The notes under the pieces: generated by a model
Seen by the model: only the letters and a program-made list of their open reading frames with translations
What the model was told of the DNA's origin: nothing
The model's database searches: none
Assembly (NCBI GenBank): GCA_950295325.1
Contig: OX485806.1
Location: 35,402,001 to 35,466,000 of the forward strand
Direction of reading: 5' to 3'
Source of the DNA: Polytrichum commune
Lineage: Eukaryota; Streptophyta; Polytrichopsida; Polytrichales; Polytrichaceae
Length of the DNA: 64,000 bases
Part shown: piece after piece, positions 22,566 to 36,419 of the stretch
How the letters are laid out: every line of letters begins with the position of its first letter
How positions within the stretch are numbered: the first letter of the stretch is position 1
Translations under genes and position numbers: made by a program

Positions 22566-25500
22566 TTTGAACTCAACATGATGTGCTGATTTCAGCTAAT
22601 CCATTTCAGAATATCTTAAGCAGTGTCGTCTCTTTTCACAATTCAAACTAATTAAGCCCAATTTAAATTAATTAAGCATAACTGAGTGTAATCAAGCCTG
22701 TTTTTTGGTGCCTACAACGGCATCTAGATAAATGTGGCATCTGAGAATTATATCAAATTAATCAACCCTAATTAAATATAAAAGTCGTGTTCACTAATCA
22801 ACTAATAAGGAATAATTAAACAAGCACAATAAAGCATAAATTTAAGTTCAATATGGAAGGATCAAAAGTATGTATTGTAGATCAAGCCACATAGATGCAA
22901 ACATTTTATTACACCTCACGGTCTCATTGTAATAGTCATAGCATTACTAAGTTTCATATTCTTCATCCATTCAAAATTAAAGAGAGGTCATGTTCCATGG
23001 TGACCTTGCTCCAACACTAAGAGTGAAAGTTGTCGCCCATTGCGGATTACAACATGTCTATTCATGGCCCTTGGCTAAAATACTCTTTTTTCTAGGGTGA
23101 GAGTGGTGCATATGTGGAGCTTAGCAAGGTCATGGTTCTTCAAACCCTCTTGAACACATGAATTTACAACACACTTTTGATAGGATGACATCCATCCCTA
23201 GTCTTTTGATAACTTACAATGGAAGCACACAATCATATCCAAATTGCGTAACATTGTGAAGCCTTGTTAGTAATGTAGTTTGTACATTTGTTCACATTAT
23301 TCTCACATTAAATGGATGAGATTATATGGCCAGTGGGAACCTCTGACTGCTAGCTATACATATACATGATCATAGCATCAGACCAATGGAATTATATATC
23401 ATGTGGAAAAGTAGTAGTAACAATATTTTGGGGTGCATGGCATGGCATGGCCTGCCTCCGTCCAATAAGGAAAGCAACCAATTGGCTATAAGGATTTTGA
23501 TTCCAGCAAGTCATGATGCAAATTGTTGGCTAGTCAAAAGAAAGCCTTCGTTACAAGTGCCTGCCTAGACCTCAAATGCCCATGGCCTCTCAAGTAACCA
23601 TACACGACCACATTTTCGCCTAATGTGAAGGGTGCTTATGCTAACACACATATGTAATAGGCAAAAGATTATCCACGGGGAAGTTCGAGGGGTACTTCAC
23701 ATTCCTTATAGGCTGAAGTGTTATGAAACAAACATTGCATTTAAACCGTATTTCTCATGAAAACATTTTCAAAACTTGTTCCCTAGAGGTTTTTATAACT
23801 TGATATACGAGGGGCTATAATTAGGCCATGTAAGGGTATCTTAGTCTCAACCATATCCAGAATGTAATCTCCAAGCCATAAATGGTCCTCAACATCTCAT
23901 CCACTATCCATTTATATACTATACCATCAGTACAATGCACATATGACAACGAAAAAGATGTCACAGAAGGCACATATTCCATCTACTATGTATGTTTTGG
24001 AGATAATCTGGAGGAAATTTAGTGAACATGTCCATATTCCTTGCATGGCTAAGGCTTGAAGTCGGTCAAAGGGCAATGTTGCATATGAGTATAAGGTAGA
24101 GGGTGGTAATTCCGTGCACCCCATGCACATCTCTTATCCCGGAACATGAGCTCACCTTACAAAGTGGAGCATCTTGGAAGAAAGTCGGACGTAGCTACGA
24201 TTGTAGTAGCCAATAATGAAGTGGCTTCAAGAAATTGCGGGGTATCAAAATAACGTGTTTTTTTCCATCTCTAAGTCAATTTTGCATATTATTAATTCAC
24301 GTGTCTCTCTATAAATAGGCTCCATGTCTAAAATGTTGGTTTAAGCACCCTTTACCTTACCTCCTATTCCAAGAGTGACTAAATCCCAAGGTAAGAAACA
24401 TTTGTAAGTTGCAACTTGCATGTTGCTTGTTTAGCAAGAACTCAACTTTATGGGCATCCAATTGTTATGCTTCATGGGCCCACTCAACAAACAACGGGTG
24501 TTGAGTAATGTTATGTGTGCTTAATGCAATATTGTAAATAAAATTTCACTTCAAAATTACTCATGTTAGTGAACAACAAATGTGATGTTTGGAGACCTCT
24601 TGGCATCTACTTGAAAATGCTCACCAATAGTGTGCATGACACTAAATACCATAAATGGTGCACTATAGATCTAGGTCTTAAATCTATAGACCTTGTGGGG
24701 TTAATTTGTCTCAATTGGGTTGTCATGGGACATTATTTTCTTGGCCAATCACATTTTTGTGCTAAAACCATTTTGGATTAAGTTGTCCACCTCATTATAT
24801 ATGCTACACATGGATGTAAGTTGTATGTTGGACCACTCAATCATGGTTTATATGTTAATTAAGAGCATTCATCCACCTAGAGCCTTCCCACATCATGTTA
24901 AAGGACCGTATCACTTGCCATGGGACCCACCTCGTGGCTTGGTATGAAAGCTCCCTCAATTCGTCATCTTCATTAAGTCAAGTATTATATGACAAGGGAA
25001 TGAGAGCTTGGTGTGTACCTTGCTTCAACATGGCGCATTGTCATTGTTTGTTAACCCTTAATGTCATCATGGACCATATTGTGGTTGTCACATCATCTCC
25101 AACTCCTTTAGCACGGGTTGGAGGTCCTTTTGAAAATAACACCGTTCTTAAGGGTGTGGACAAGTTTATTTTATAATGAGGTTTTGAATAGTAATTTGGG
25201 GTTTGCCTTATTATTTAGGATTCTTCATTGAGCTCGTAACTAGCCTCCCAGTTGGTGAATGGATCCCTCAACCAAATCACTATATTCATGAAAACTATTC
25301 ACTTTCCATTTTTGAATATTTAATCAATTCTATTAATTTTTTTTATAAAAAAGTGTTGTTCGCACTCTCTACATATAATTCTATTCATGTGTGCAATTTT
25401 TTAAAATTCAAATATTTATGAGCGTAGTACTAGTATATTCCATTTGTGCCTCTTTCTTTTTGAATATGCTACATTTTTCACACAATGTGTAATGTGTACC

Positions 25501-26980
25501 CATGCGTATTTACATGACAAGGTTCAACTAGATGGATTCAAGTATGTGTTAATTGTGTTGTCAAATTATTTGTAGAAAATCGTTAATGGACTCCAAATGG
25601 CTTTAGAGTTCTCACTATTTATGTGAACACAAATTTAAAGCTTGTGCATGGGTAAAGTGACGATCCCACGTAGGTTGAAGCATGTGAAGCCTTTCATACT
25701 AATGCGAGGTTGTCGAGGGAAGCATGTAGCTTGACAAGGTGGGGACATAACTTATCCGATCCAACGAGGAAAGTGAGGAAAATGTTGTTGCATTGGCATC
25801 ATGGGTCAAATATGCATGCATGCATGCATGCTTTCTTCAATGTTGAAATGGGTTTTTTTTTCGTTATTTTTCCTCAAAAAGTGGATTCCAACGCATCATT
25901 GTTGTTGTAGTTAAATTGCTTCGATCAAACAACTTGAAGTAAAATTCCTTTGTTGTTTAACTCCAAATAAATTCACACATTCAAATTGTATATAGATGGT
26001 ATCAAGTGGTTCCACTACTAACATACCCATTCAATATCTACACATGTTCATGAAAATTCCATGAAATTATCTATAAATCATTAGTAATATTATGAACATT
26101 ATAGTAATATGACCCATCATGTATCATTGGTAAATATATATTATCAACAACAACCAAACATATTCATTTACTATTGTAGATGGGATCATATTTCACGGCA
26201 TCTACCATGGGGTGGAACTAAACTTTGTCTCCTATAAGTCAGTTCTCGGTTATAATTAACCTCTGATGGGTTCCACTAGACTAGATGAAATTGAGGTCTC
26301 TAATTATGACATCAATGTCGATAACTTGAATTATCAAAATTAAGTTGGGTGGTGGGAAATTTTGATGCATTTGCACCCCTCTCCACTCTAACATAGTTGC
26401 CATGACACTTCCCATGCAAGAGGTACTCTTCGATCTTGTGCGGCATAAATAAAATAGGAATAACATTAACGCTTTTTATTTGCCCCAACGTGAATGGGAG
26501 CATGTTATTCCTTACCCTAATCCTATTGTATTAGGTGGCAAGGTAGGCGTACTTCCTACTGGCAGGGAGGTGGGCTCCCTTAAATAATAGATGTTCAACA
26601 TGCAAATTTTGATATTTGGAGAGGTTCTTGGAAGAGCCTTACTTCAAGGAGTGTTTTGGCCATATATTGTAGTTATGCATGAAGAGCTTGTGTAGACAAA
26701 GGCCATGATTGGCCTTGAATAGGTGCAACCTAATTATGTGCCCATAAAAGTAAAGCGGTCGATAGCTAGTTGTTCTATGGTACTAGCAAAAACTTTGTTG
26801 CCAATAGCAAATATGTTTTTGGTTTCTTGGGGAGTGATGAATTTATGGGTTGATTTCTTGACGAGTAGAAAGTTGAGTAAAATGTTTAGAGTGTTATGGT
26901 ACGTTATCTACACGTTGCTAGGTAATAAAGTTTGGGGGACTAGATGAAATGCATTGTCGCATTGGTGGATCTGATGAGCT
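22566..26980. other. Long intergenic stretch, no gene seen
   Basis: AT-rich throughout. A short TGCATGCA microsatellite lies at about 25813-25832. No open frame shows a known domain, and I found no tRNA or rRNA. Confidence 0.35.
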
Positions 26981-26989
26981 CCTCTCACA

Positions 26990-28340
26990 AAGTTTTTGGC
27001 AAAAATGAGATCAAGGATGGTGTTAATTAGAGTGTACAAAGAGAAGGAGGTTCGTTTGTATAAATTTTGAAGAATCTCATATCCAAACCATGGATAGTTT
27101 ATGACAATCGATCAGAGCTTAGCTCACCATGGATAATTTACGAGTTGTCCAAAATTTTGGTTAGGGAGGTGTGTCCATAAGGGATTGAGACATGTAGGTG
27201 TGTCATTGTGGATTTGTTGCAATACTCACATGTGAAACTACATTGAGAAATATGTGGGTTAATGTACATATGAAGGATGGAGGTGATTTGAATGGTGTAT
27301 TAGTGAGCGGAGAAGGATAATAATTTGTGAAGTGGTGTTGAGAGTGAAAACATGCATTGTGAGAATAAATAGGTTTAGAGTGAAAGAAATGAGATTTGTT
27401 GAAAGATGCATGGTGGTTGTGTAATCCGGAGTGAGAGAGGGAAGGTGAAGAAGGGGAATTTATGTGTAAGGAAAGGGGAGGTTGGGGAAGCAAGGAAGAG
27501 GGATTGAGGGGGTTGGGGGGATTGGAGGTAGGAGAGAATAATAAGGAGATTTTTTCTGGAGGTGATGTGCAAGTGGCCACAAGTGGAAGTTGAAGAGAGA
27601 AATTAGGGGGTAAGTATGTCTATATGTTTTTGCTTGATGTGGAGGTAGGTAAAGAGAGACATATGACTTCATTTGAGTGGATTCGTATGTTGTAATGGTG
27701 AGTGAAGAAGATTGTGTATTTGGGGTTAGTGTTTGGTACTAGGAAGTTATAGGGCATGGGAGATTGGTGGTACATAAGTAAAAATTTGTGGGTTCACATT
27801 GTATGTGGGAGTACGGGGTTTTGAAGGTGGTGTTGTTGTAAAGAGAGTGGTTTGGAGAATTGGGGGGATTGATTGTTTGTGGTGGTGATGTATAGGGGTG
27901 AGGCAACAGGAGTTGAAGTGAGAGGAGGCATGTTGACCATGTGGTAATTGAATTGGGAGGTTAAGGTAAGAGGGGAGTCCGAAGTGGTAAGAATGATACA
28001 TGCTTGTTTGATGTGGGTCGATGTAGAGATTCGGAGAAGTGGATGCCTACACAAGGAAAAGTTTGTTGCCTTGAAGCAACTTGTGAATATAGGAGCAAAG
28101 GTGCGAACAATAGGGAGGGAAAGAGAGAGATGGGGATGGGTGGTGAGAATGTGAGGTGTGCATGTCTTGAAAGAGACAATTAGAACTGAGCAAATTGGGA
28201 GGAAATGGAGGTAGAGGTTGAAGTCATTTTGGTGGCGGTATTGGAATGCTTGCCTTGAATAATGGCGATGAACTCCTAGTATATAAAACGATATGTAGTC
28301 CTAGCCAAAGTAGTGGAAAGAGGTGAAGTAGAGGCAATGG
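26990..28340. other. Strongly C-poor, G-rich tract on the plus strand
   Basis: Over about 1.3 kb the plus strand is rich in G, A and T and almost lacks C; many 60-base lines hold only 1 to 3 C. The minus strand therefore has long stop-poor frames rich in Pro, Ser and His, up to 125 codons. These look like a composition effect. There is no internal period and no domain. It may be a decayed simple-sequence or transposon tract. Confidence 0.5.
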
Positions 28341-31300
28341 TAGCAATATGATGAAACATTATGACTTGGAGCAATACAATGTGGTTTTGGGTGGGCTCAC
28401 CAAAAAACTTATGAGATGGATTGCGTCATGACAAATTTATTATTTGATAACCTTTTCCATGTAGTGAATTGCATGTGAGGGGTGGGTTTTGTTTTGTTTT
28501 GGGTAAAGCCCCTCCATCCACAATGGATGTGTTTACATGGACACCACAAACACCATGGTTTATCATTTTGATGCCTGAGTGTAATTTTCATTTGGAATTG
28601 AGTGGGTGTCTGCTAATGCAAGGTTGCCATGTGGGAAATTTCAAGATTAATTGTATATTCAAAGCCAAAGCATGTAGCAGTCTATCATAGTAGTGTGTTT
28701 TTCCATGTACACAATTAGCATAGATGGGTGTTGAGTGACTGTTCCAACATAGAAATGTTGTAGTTGTTAGTGTGTATAGGGGTAAAGATAAGCAATTGGG
28801 TTTCCGTGGTCCATGGGTTCCTTTTGTGAGTTGTTGGTCTATTGGAGCCTAGCTTGAATGGACAAACAATGCATGTGATATGGACGAGGGTTATCATTTG
28901 GCCACACCATGTAGAAAGATTCCGACTTGCATGCATGCATGAGAGGGGCCGGGCATGGTTTTATCCGCCACCAGAACCACCGTCATCTGGATCACAAACA
29001 AATAGTCCAGTTTCATTCCACCTTTGTATGTGTTGTGCATCAAATTCCATGGAAATTGTGGGTTGGTTTTGATAACAAGATAGATACCACCAATTACGTA
29101 TCCATGCACAACACAACTATTCATGCCTACTCCCTCCAAGACGACTGCGCTGCAACAATGTCGGTGGTGCACTACAATTTCATCAAGAGTGAAGTAAGTT
29201 GGTTGAAGTTGACGTTGAAGTTGAGCCTGTAGTAGACTCAACTCAGTGAAACGTTGTGTAATTAAATTACTTACATAATACACCTTATAAGTAGTAAGAT
29301 GATGTGTGCAGTGAGAGGGTGGCCCAACTTGTTTAATTAAGGTAGGAGCATTCGTTCAAGGGAACACCCATCATGCCTTCCAACTTCACACACAATTTTG
29401 GAGTTTGGAGTCCCGACCATTGAATAAGTTAGACTCCCCTTACCTTACCACTTGCAAATCACAAATACACTAGGCTCATTCCAGCATGCTAGGTAATTAC
29501 ATACATGCAATGAGCTTTTGCTGCCCCTATATTACATGAACTAATTCATTTGGAAAATGGTGAATTCTTAAAATAGACTTGCATAAGAATTGCCAACATA
29601 ATTTGTACACTTTGTTGACCTTTTGAGTTATCATATTTTCTCTCTTGATTGTTCATATTCATTTTTTGTGTTATTCTAGTTAGGAATGGTACCATTTTAC
29701 CCCCAAAAAACATCAAATTTGGTTACCAATTAAAGTTTCATAAACATGGTTGACAAGTAAAAGCTATATGAGGTAGGATTGAAAATTATCCCTAGGTTCC
29801 AATGTCCAACATATGAGAAAATGGAGTGATGCTAGCGTAGCGTCACTTTTCTACCAATTTTGAAGGTCTTTGCTTACAAAAATTACTCCTTACTATGGGG
29901 TCACATGATCTTATTATTGGTTTTCTTCCACTGTATGCTTTTATAATCTATGTCAAAAGTAAAAATTCAAACAATATTTGTAAATTTCATAACCATCTAG
30001 TGGAAGAGAATCAATGATAAGACCTTGCAATTCCATAGTACCTTGGATTTTGGGAAACCAATTGTGAAGCTTGGGTCCAATATGAAATCCATAAGTAACG
30101 TCCATTGAGGCATATGATTTATCAAAATTTGATATCCTTGGGATATCAATTAAGGGGTGACTATTTAAGACCCTATGTCAATTGCACCTATACCTCATGT
30201 AAACCCACCTTTAACTACAAATATTGTCATATACTAGTCAAACGTGGGTGTCCAATCAAGAAGAGTGACCACGTAAGGCCCAAATACAGTAGATTGAGAC
30301 GTTGATTCTCTTGATATACCCATAATTTTAATTTGATTATCACCATCATGTCTATGAACATGAGTCGTGCATGGAAGACATATACCATGTAGAGTGGAGT
30401 GGAGTGGAGTGTAGCTCCCAATCCCTTCCCATGAAACACCATAGACCAAATATGAAAATCCTTGAGTGAACATAATGTTACAAGTTCAAGCTTTTGTTCG
30501 TGCTTTTATTTAAAAAAAACTTTCACATTGTGGTGCAAATTACAAAATTAGATGCATGCCCATTAAGAAGTACATTAACATTCATACACGTAAGGTTGCT
30601 TTGCTAGTCCCCAAGTAGGTGCTATAAAGATAGACGATATTATTGATATATCGATACCCAACCACTTTGAGGGGACTATTATAGATGCGTGTGAGATTTG
30701 AAGAAGGTGTGGTATTAATAAACAAGTGTCCTTGGTCAATTTGGGCATGTGGCTCACCGTATTGTAGAGTAAACAAGCATATTACAAACAAGAATGTGAA
30801 GTTGACCGGAATGCAACTCATGTTGCCACCAAATGGTACACATCTACCTTACCTCGTCAACCGAGATGTAGAATTCCTAGGTGCTCTCATGTTTTTCTTG
30901 GTTTCTTCGTGAGCCCCTCTTTCACGCGGCCTAACGCAATTCTTCCCGTGTGGGTTGAACCCTTGGAGACATTCCACCACCTTCTGTGACATTATCCACT
31001 ATTAACTTATCCACAAACCTCTCCAAACTAAACTACATGGCAGTTGGTACATTGTTTGTGTTGTTTTGGTCTATTGTGGCTAGCTCAATATATATAATTA
31101 ATGGAATTAGGTGCTATCAATGTGAAATGCAAAATAACGTGTGCAATCCTTTTTGTGCCATTGGAATTTCAATCCCTAATATGATCTGATACAATATTAA
31201 GTATTTTGATATTGTCAAGATCTTCATGGAAAGGAGATTTGATCGTGGATGGATCATAAACCAAAACAAGTACAACATGCACACTCAAAAGATCGGTATG

Positions 31301-31825
31301 TCAAACATTGTCTACATTGTTTTCTAAAGAATTTTAACAATCCAATTTGTTCTCACTTCCCGGAGAGGGTGCTATCATCCACTTCTATAGTTGCATCAAG
31401 TGTATTATGCAAAGCATGCATGATAACTTTGGTGAGAAGGGCGAATGACTCACTAGTCCCATCCTTGGTTATTTATTCCATATATCTATAGATAGAATAC
31501 GTTTGAACCCCATGGCAAGGGAGGCCAATGTAGTTATATTTATCTTTCACACATATTGTTGTGATATATTCACTTGTAGAACTTTTATTTTTCATCCATT
31601 TTTCATATAATACCCAAACGAGACATCAACACTGCATCATTTGGTGTGTTGGAGTCATCTTTCACTTTTTCAAAACATTGCTAGGATAAAATCATTTTTT
31701 CATCATGATAATAATTACCATGGAATATGATTGAGTGAAGAGTTGCTTGTGACCAATTTGTATGACTATTGGGTCTAGGGTTATACTGGGTCCAATACTC
31801 GTCTATTCTTTTGCAACTAGTATGT
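28341..31825. other. Intergenic, no gene seen
   Basis: AT-rich with short random frames. A TGCATGCATGCATG run lies at about 28928-28941. No conserved domain was recognised on either strand. Confidence 0.35.
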
Positions 31826-31980
31826 TGTAACTCGTGGCAAGAAATTGCATGAATGATTAATTTTGGTTGCCAACTAGAGGTTTTCAATTGCCAATTCTCC
31901 CAAATTTGCTACCAAAAACCTCTAGTTAACAATCATAATGAATATTTATTTATAGGGTTTCTTGCCATGAGTTGCAACAA
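31826..31980. repeat. About 150-bp inverted repeat (MITE-like)
   Basis: The left arm TTGTAACTCGTGGCAAGAAA (from about 31825) pairs with the right arm TTTCTTGCCATGAGTTGCAA (to about 31978). A second pair of complementary blocks, AACTAGAGGTTTT and AAAACCTCTAGTT, lies nearer the centre. The whole can fold into one hairpin. No target duplication could be settled. Confidence 0.55.
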
Positions 31981-34660
31981 TATGGTTGGAATGGACAAGT
32001 TTCCTCCCAGCGACATTAGTGCCACTTCATTCTTTCAAACTTTGAAATCGGACTCTAGTGTAAACCCTTTGGGTCCAAATTTTGGTTGTCCACCAATAAG
32101 ATTGCTCAATTTCAAAGTTTCTTTGGTCTTGTCTCTATTATAAACCCGACCCTAAGTCTACTTAGTTTTGTTTTTTAAAGTAATTTAAATCCGGTGGGGG
32201 GGAGGTCGTGTTTCTTTTGTGGCGGGTGTTCCTTTTGGAAGGTAGTTTCACTTTTGGTTGTGCTCATTCCACATGTCGTTTTCTTTTTCCTTTTTTTTTT
32301 TTGGGGGGGGGGGGGCACAAATTGCAAGGAGTTCAATTGGAGGGAAGACTCATTCCACATGTCATTGATGTTGGAAATACCATTCATGGCCCAGTTGCTC
32401 ATGTATGTGTATGGTGGGTTATCGATGAGGTCCCCTTTCATGTTGGTCATATGAGAATCCAAATTTTGTCATAGTTCCAAAAATATCTTCTTTAGAGGTC
32501 GAGTATTTCCATATACCTCACCAAAAATCTCGAGCCCGGTCATTTAACAAAAGAAATCCCACAAACAATCCAATGGTCATGTTTTGGCCATTCTCCACCT
32601 TGTTAGGGCTTGAAGGAGTGGACATTGTGTTGAAGGAGTGCCATTAAATACTTAACATACCTTGTACTTAACAAAAGAAAACTAGACAATAAACAAAATA
32701 CCGTCGCACCACCCTAAAACGGGACCGAACATTACAAACTAACAGAGCCCACCTCCCACAAGAGGCATGACTCCTCATGTGACAACACGGCTCGCCGTGT
32801 TAAACATTTGGATAACGGGCTCACATTCATGCCGGTACAATGTACGGGCGTAATTTTTCTTTTCTTTTCTTTCTTGAAGGAGTGGATATCCAAGGGCAAT
32901 GCATGGCATATATAAGACCTTGTACAAAGAGTTTAACAAAAAGGGCATTAATATGGAGTTTTGTGTCGATTAACTTTAGTTCTCCTAATTGGGGGGGGGA
33001 TGGGGTATTTTGGTGGCCCATTTTATTACTAATTAAATGAATCATTCAATTACTTAATAGTCCAATTCGTGATGTTTTAAGGGTTTATATAATTACTTAC
33101 AAATTATGAAGGGGCATGTATTTTCGGTCCATTACAATATTATAATACATGGAAGTGAAATATAACAGTGAAATCCAAAGACCAAAGACAAAGATGTTTA
33201 TAACATTTTGAGTGCCAAAAGTAAGACTGAGTTATCAAGGCATGATACCATAAAGCATTGAGTTCCAAATGGCAGTTGATTTTGGAACGACAACCCGAAG
33301 TTCTAAACTAAAATATCTTTCAAAAATATTGTCATTACACACTCAATGACACAAACAACACACAAGCGCTCTGTTATCAACATGAAGATGATTTATCTCA
33401 CGCGGTATATTATATCTCGAAGAACTAAATTGGATGTGTTATACATGACCTTATATTAGTTATAATATGGCATATTTTGTCCATCATATATTACCTCTAA
33501 ATTTCCTAAAAATTTGGTACAAATGATAATATGCACCATATCTTTGGTCACACCATTCCAACTACATTTTCTAAGTCACCCCCTCCCCCCGCCCGTGCAG
33601 GCGCCCGACCAAATGTAGTGTATAATAAGTGCTTTGACTTTGTCAATCCATAGGTTTGAATAGGTTTGAGTTCCAACAAGAAGAAACATACCATGTAGTG
33701 GCCAAGAGTACATGGTTGAAGATAAGTATTCTTCATGCTAGGGAGAGATGCTTGGTGCTCCAATACCAAGATTTTTTTTCCCTAAGAGTGCTAAGAATTG
33801 CATCAAATTTTTTTTTCTAGACTTTAAAAACAAGGAAAATTTAATTTCTTATGTTAAGACTTTGAAGCCAATATAAATCCAAGGTATTGTGTAAACTTGG
33901 CTTCTTGTATCCATTCCGAGTTGGATACTTCCCGTGGCTTAATTCCTTGGGTTGGTCTTCCACCCATATTGCTTTAGATTGGTGGCAGTTGACGAGGGGC
34001 CCAATTGCCAAGAGGAGGCGAGGGGGCACCCTTGCCTAATTGATCTAGTAGTTGGAAAACCTTGCTAATTGGGTTTTGGAAGGGGATGTGTGGAGAGGAG
34101 TGATAAATGATGCAACTATTTAGGAAAAATAATTGGAATGACATGGTCAAGAAACTCGTGCTTTCACTGGCATAAATGCACTAATTGGTTGATGACGGTG
34201 GAGGGTCATGCACTCAAAGTACAATTGCGGGGAGCCATTTTTCTTCAAGGACCCAATCTATGTTGTATATAACTTGGGATTCGATAGTATAACTTAGCAT
34301 ACACTACTTATTCTCGTTTATTTCTTGCATTCTACTTGGTTGGTTAGTGCATGTTTGTTTGTAAATAGTTTTCGTGGGAAAAAAAATTCTCTACTCATAA
34401 AGGCATGCAACAACCACGGACTCAAACCATGTTGTTGTGAATGCTCAATGTTGCCATGAATGACACCATTGAGAAAAATAAACCTTGGTTGTTTATTGTC
34501 TGGTCACGATTTCATCAAAAGTATTTATGGTTAGTTGGGCTCTAGTCACGTATTAGGTCCCTTCTAATTTTATAAGGTAAATGTGTCTTAAACGATTTAT
34601 TTTTGTTGTTTGCCACGATTCTCAACTTGGATTTCTAAATCAAGCTTCTTTAGATGTGCA
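31981..34660. other. Intergenic with homopolymer runs
   Basis: No gene was recognised. A poly-T run is directly followed by about 13 G around 32290-32316, and a shorter G run lies at about 32991-32999. Open frames here follow the base composition. Confidence 0.35.
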
Positions 34661-34860
34661 AAATGACATAATATGTTGACTGGACTTAGAATGATTAACA
34701 CATCTTGAACATGTAGTCCAATTTTGTTAAACACATATCTTTTTGGTATGCGTTCTTAGATCCACACCTAGTCACACACCAATCATATTTAGGTGGCTGA
34801 TTGATGTAAGTGATTGAATGAGGTGGATTTACCTTAATATCATAATGTTGGGCTTTAGCT
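34661..34860 (+). repeat. Dispersed repeat related to 1600-1760
   Basis: Shared blocks include AGTCCAAT, AAACACAT, GTTCTTAG and TCCACACC, then TACCTTAA and GTTG, in the same order and orientation as at 1614-1760. It is decayed and non-coding. Confidence 0.45.
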
Positions 34861-36419
34861 TAAATTGTTAGCACACTCACATTTAATAACTAGTTCACAT
34901 GGGGTCCCAAGTCCTAATTCTTAACTCGAAGAAAAAGGTCTTCTCATTGGCACACAAATATGGGCAGAAACCTTTTGCAGGGGGGGGGTACACTATTTTA
35001 TAGAGTAGTGTGTATTGCAATATGTAAGGGAGACAAAAGACTAAATGAGTAACCCATCAAATTGAAGTCAGTGCAAGTTATTGGTGTGTTCACTATTTTG
35101 ATTGTGTGAATCTCATTGTCTTTTTTGTAATTGCGCCAACCTGTGCTCATAGTTCACTGTCAAGTTTTTGAGGAAATGTCAGCATGATGATCAATTACCA
35201 AACACACCATGCTACATGATGTAACTAGTAATGAAGGTTGTGCTATATGTGATGGACCAGCAATGATCATGAAAAATACTTGTATAAAAGCTTACAATCA
35301 CAAAACATTAAATCAAGCTTCCAGCTGATAGGCATTTGAAGCTAGCGAAGCATGGATAGACTTCAACTTCGTGTGAGCTCAAAGAGTCAACCTTTTCCAT
35401 TGGTTGAAACCATCTACTGCGTTCCACTCTTAAACAACCATTATCACTCTCTCTCACTCTCACTCTCACACACACACACATACATACATATGGAAAGAGT
35501 CAAAGTGGATTCATAAAAACCAAAAGGCAAGAAGGATGTCACCAACTAGTCTGATTCCATTAGGGAAGAGTTTTCATGCAAACATAATTCTATCTAGTAT
35601 CTTTACAAGTTCGAATCAATGAAACACCACTTCTTATACAATATGTCTAAAGCATTTCTCCTCGAATCTAGGGTAGAGGGTGCGAAAACCAACACCTCAC
35701 CCAAAACCAACACCTACAAACGCCTCTCAATTGTGAACACTCTACTACCTTGAATTGTTCTCCATGGTGTAGGAGTGTCCAAGCCCATGGAGTGACGGTT
35801 TTAGGTGCCATGGTGACGCCATCTCATAGTGGCCTCCACTACCTCCATGTAGGGTAGGTAATATGCTCCACTCTATCTCGGATTGATTTAAGGTGGGTTT
35901 AGGGTGGCTTGTCAAAGCCTATTCTAGCCATTCTATACAACGTGGGGGTGGGTGGGTGGGGGTTTCTAGCCATTCTATTCACATAGCCAAGGAGGTAGGC
36001 CCACAAAGCACCAAGAGGGTTGGTGCCCGAGATGCAAGGTGATGGTTTTGCAACGAACTAGGTGGGATCATGAAGGTGGCCATATGACTTTGTGCATTGT
36101 TACTAGTGTTGGTTTAAGCGCCCTTTGCCTCAATCTCAATCCAAGTTGTTGTCGTCGTTGTTGTTTATTATTTATTTATATTTTGAGTTTTGTAATTTGT
36201 AATAAACATGCGTTTCATTCAAACAGAAATGAAACCCCGGTTCATAAAGTTGTAACCAGATTCTTGTATCATGAAACTAAAACGAGAAGTAAGGTACATA
36301 CGAACTATAATTGTCATAAATAAATGCATAGCCTAAAGCCACGCACGCACCCACCCACCCACCCGGAGATGCATGCTAGTATGAAGGAAAGGGTGGAGTA
36401 ACGTATTTTGGGGAGAGGA
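34861..36419. other. Intergenic, no gene seen
   Basis: There is a G9 run at about 34981-34989, a CT/CA/TACA microsatellite at about 35447-35491 and a CCCA-rich run at about 36345-36364. No coding motif was recognised. Confidence 0.35.

Noticed and set aside
27203-28179. Pro/Ser/His-rich minus-strand frames that look like a proline-rich cell-wall protein
   Set aside because: They lie in the C-poor tract, where strand composition removes stops. Several frames are equally open, and there is no signal peptide followed by regular repeat motifs.
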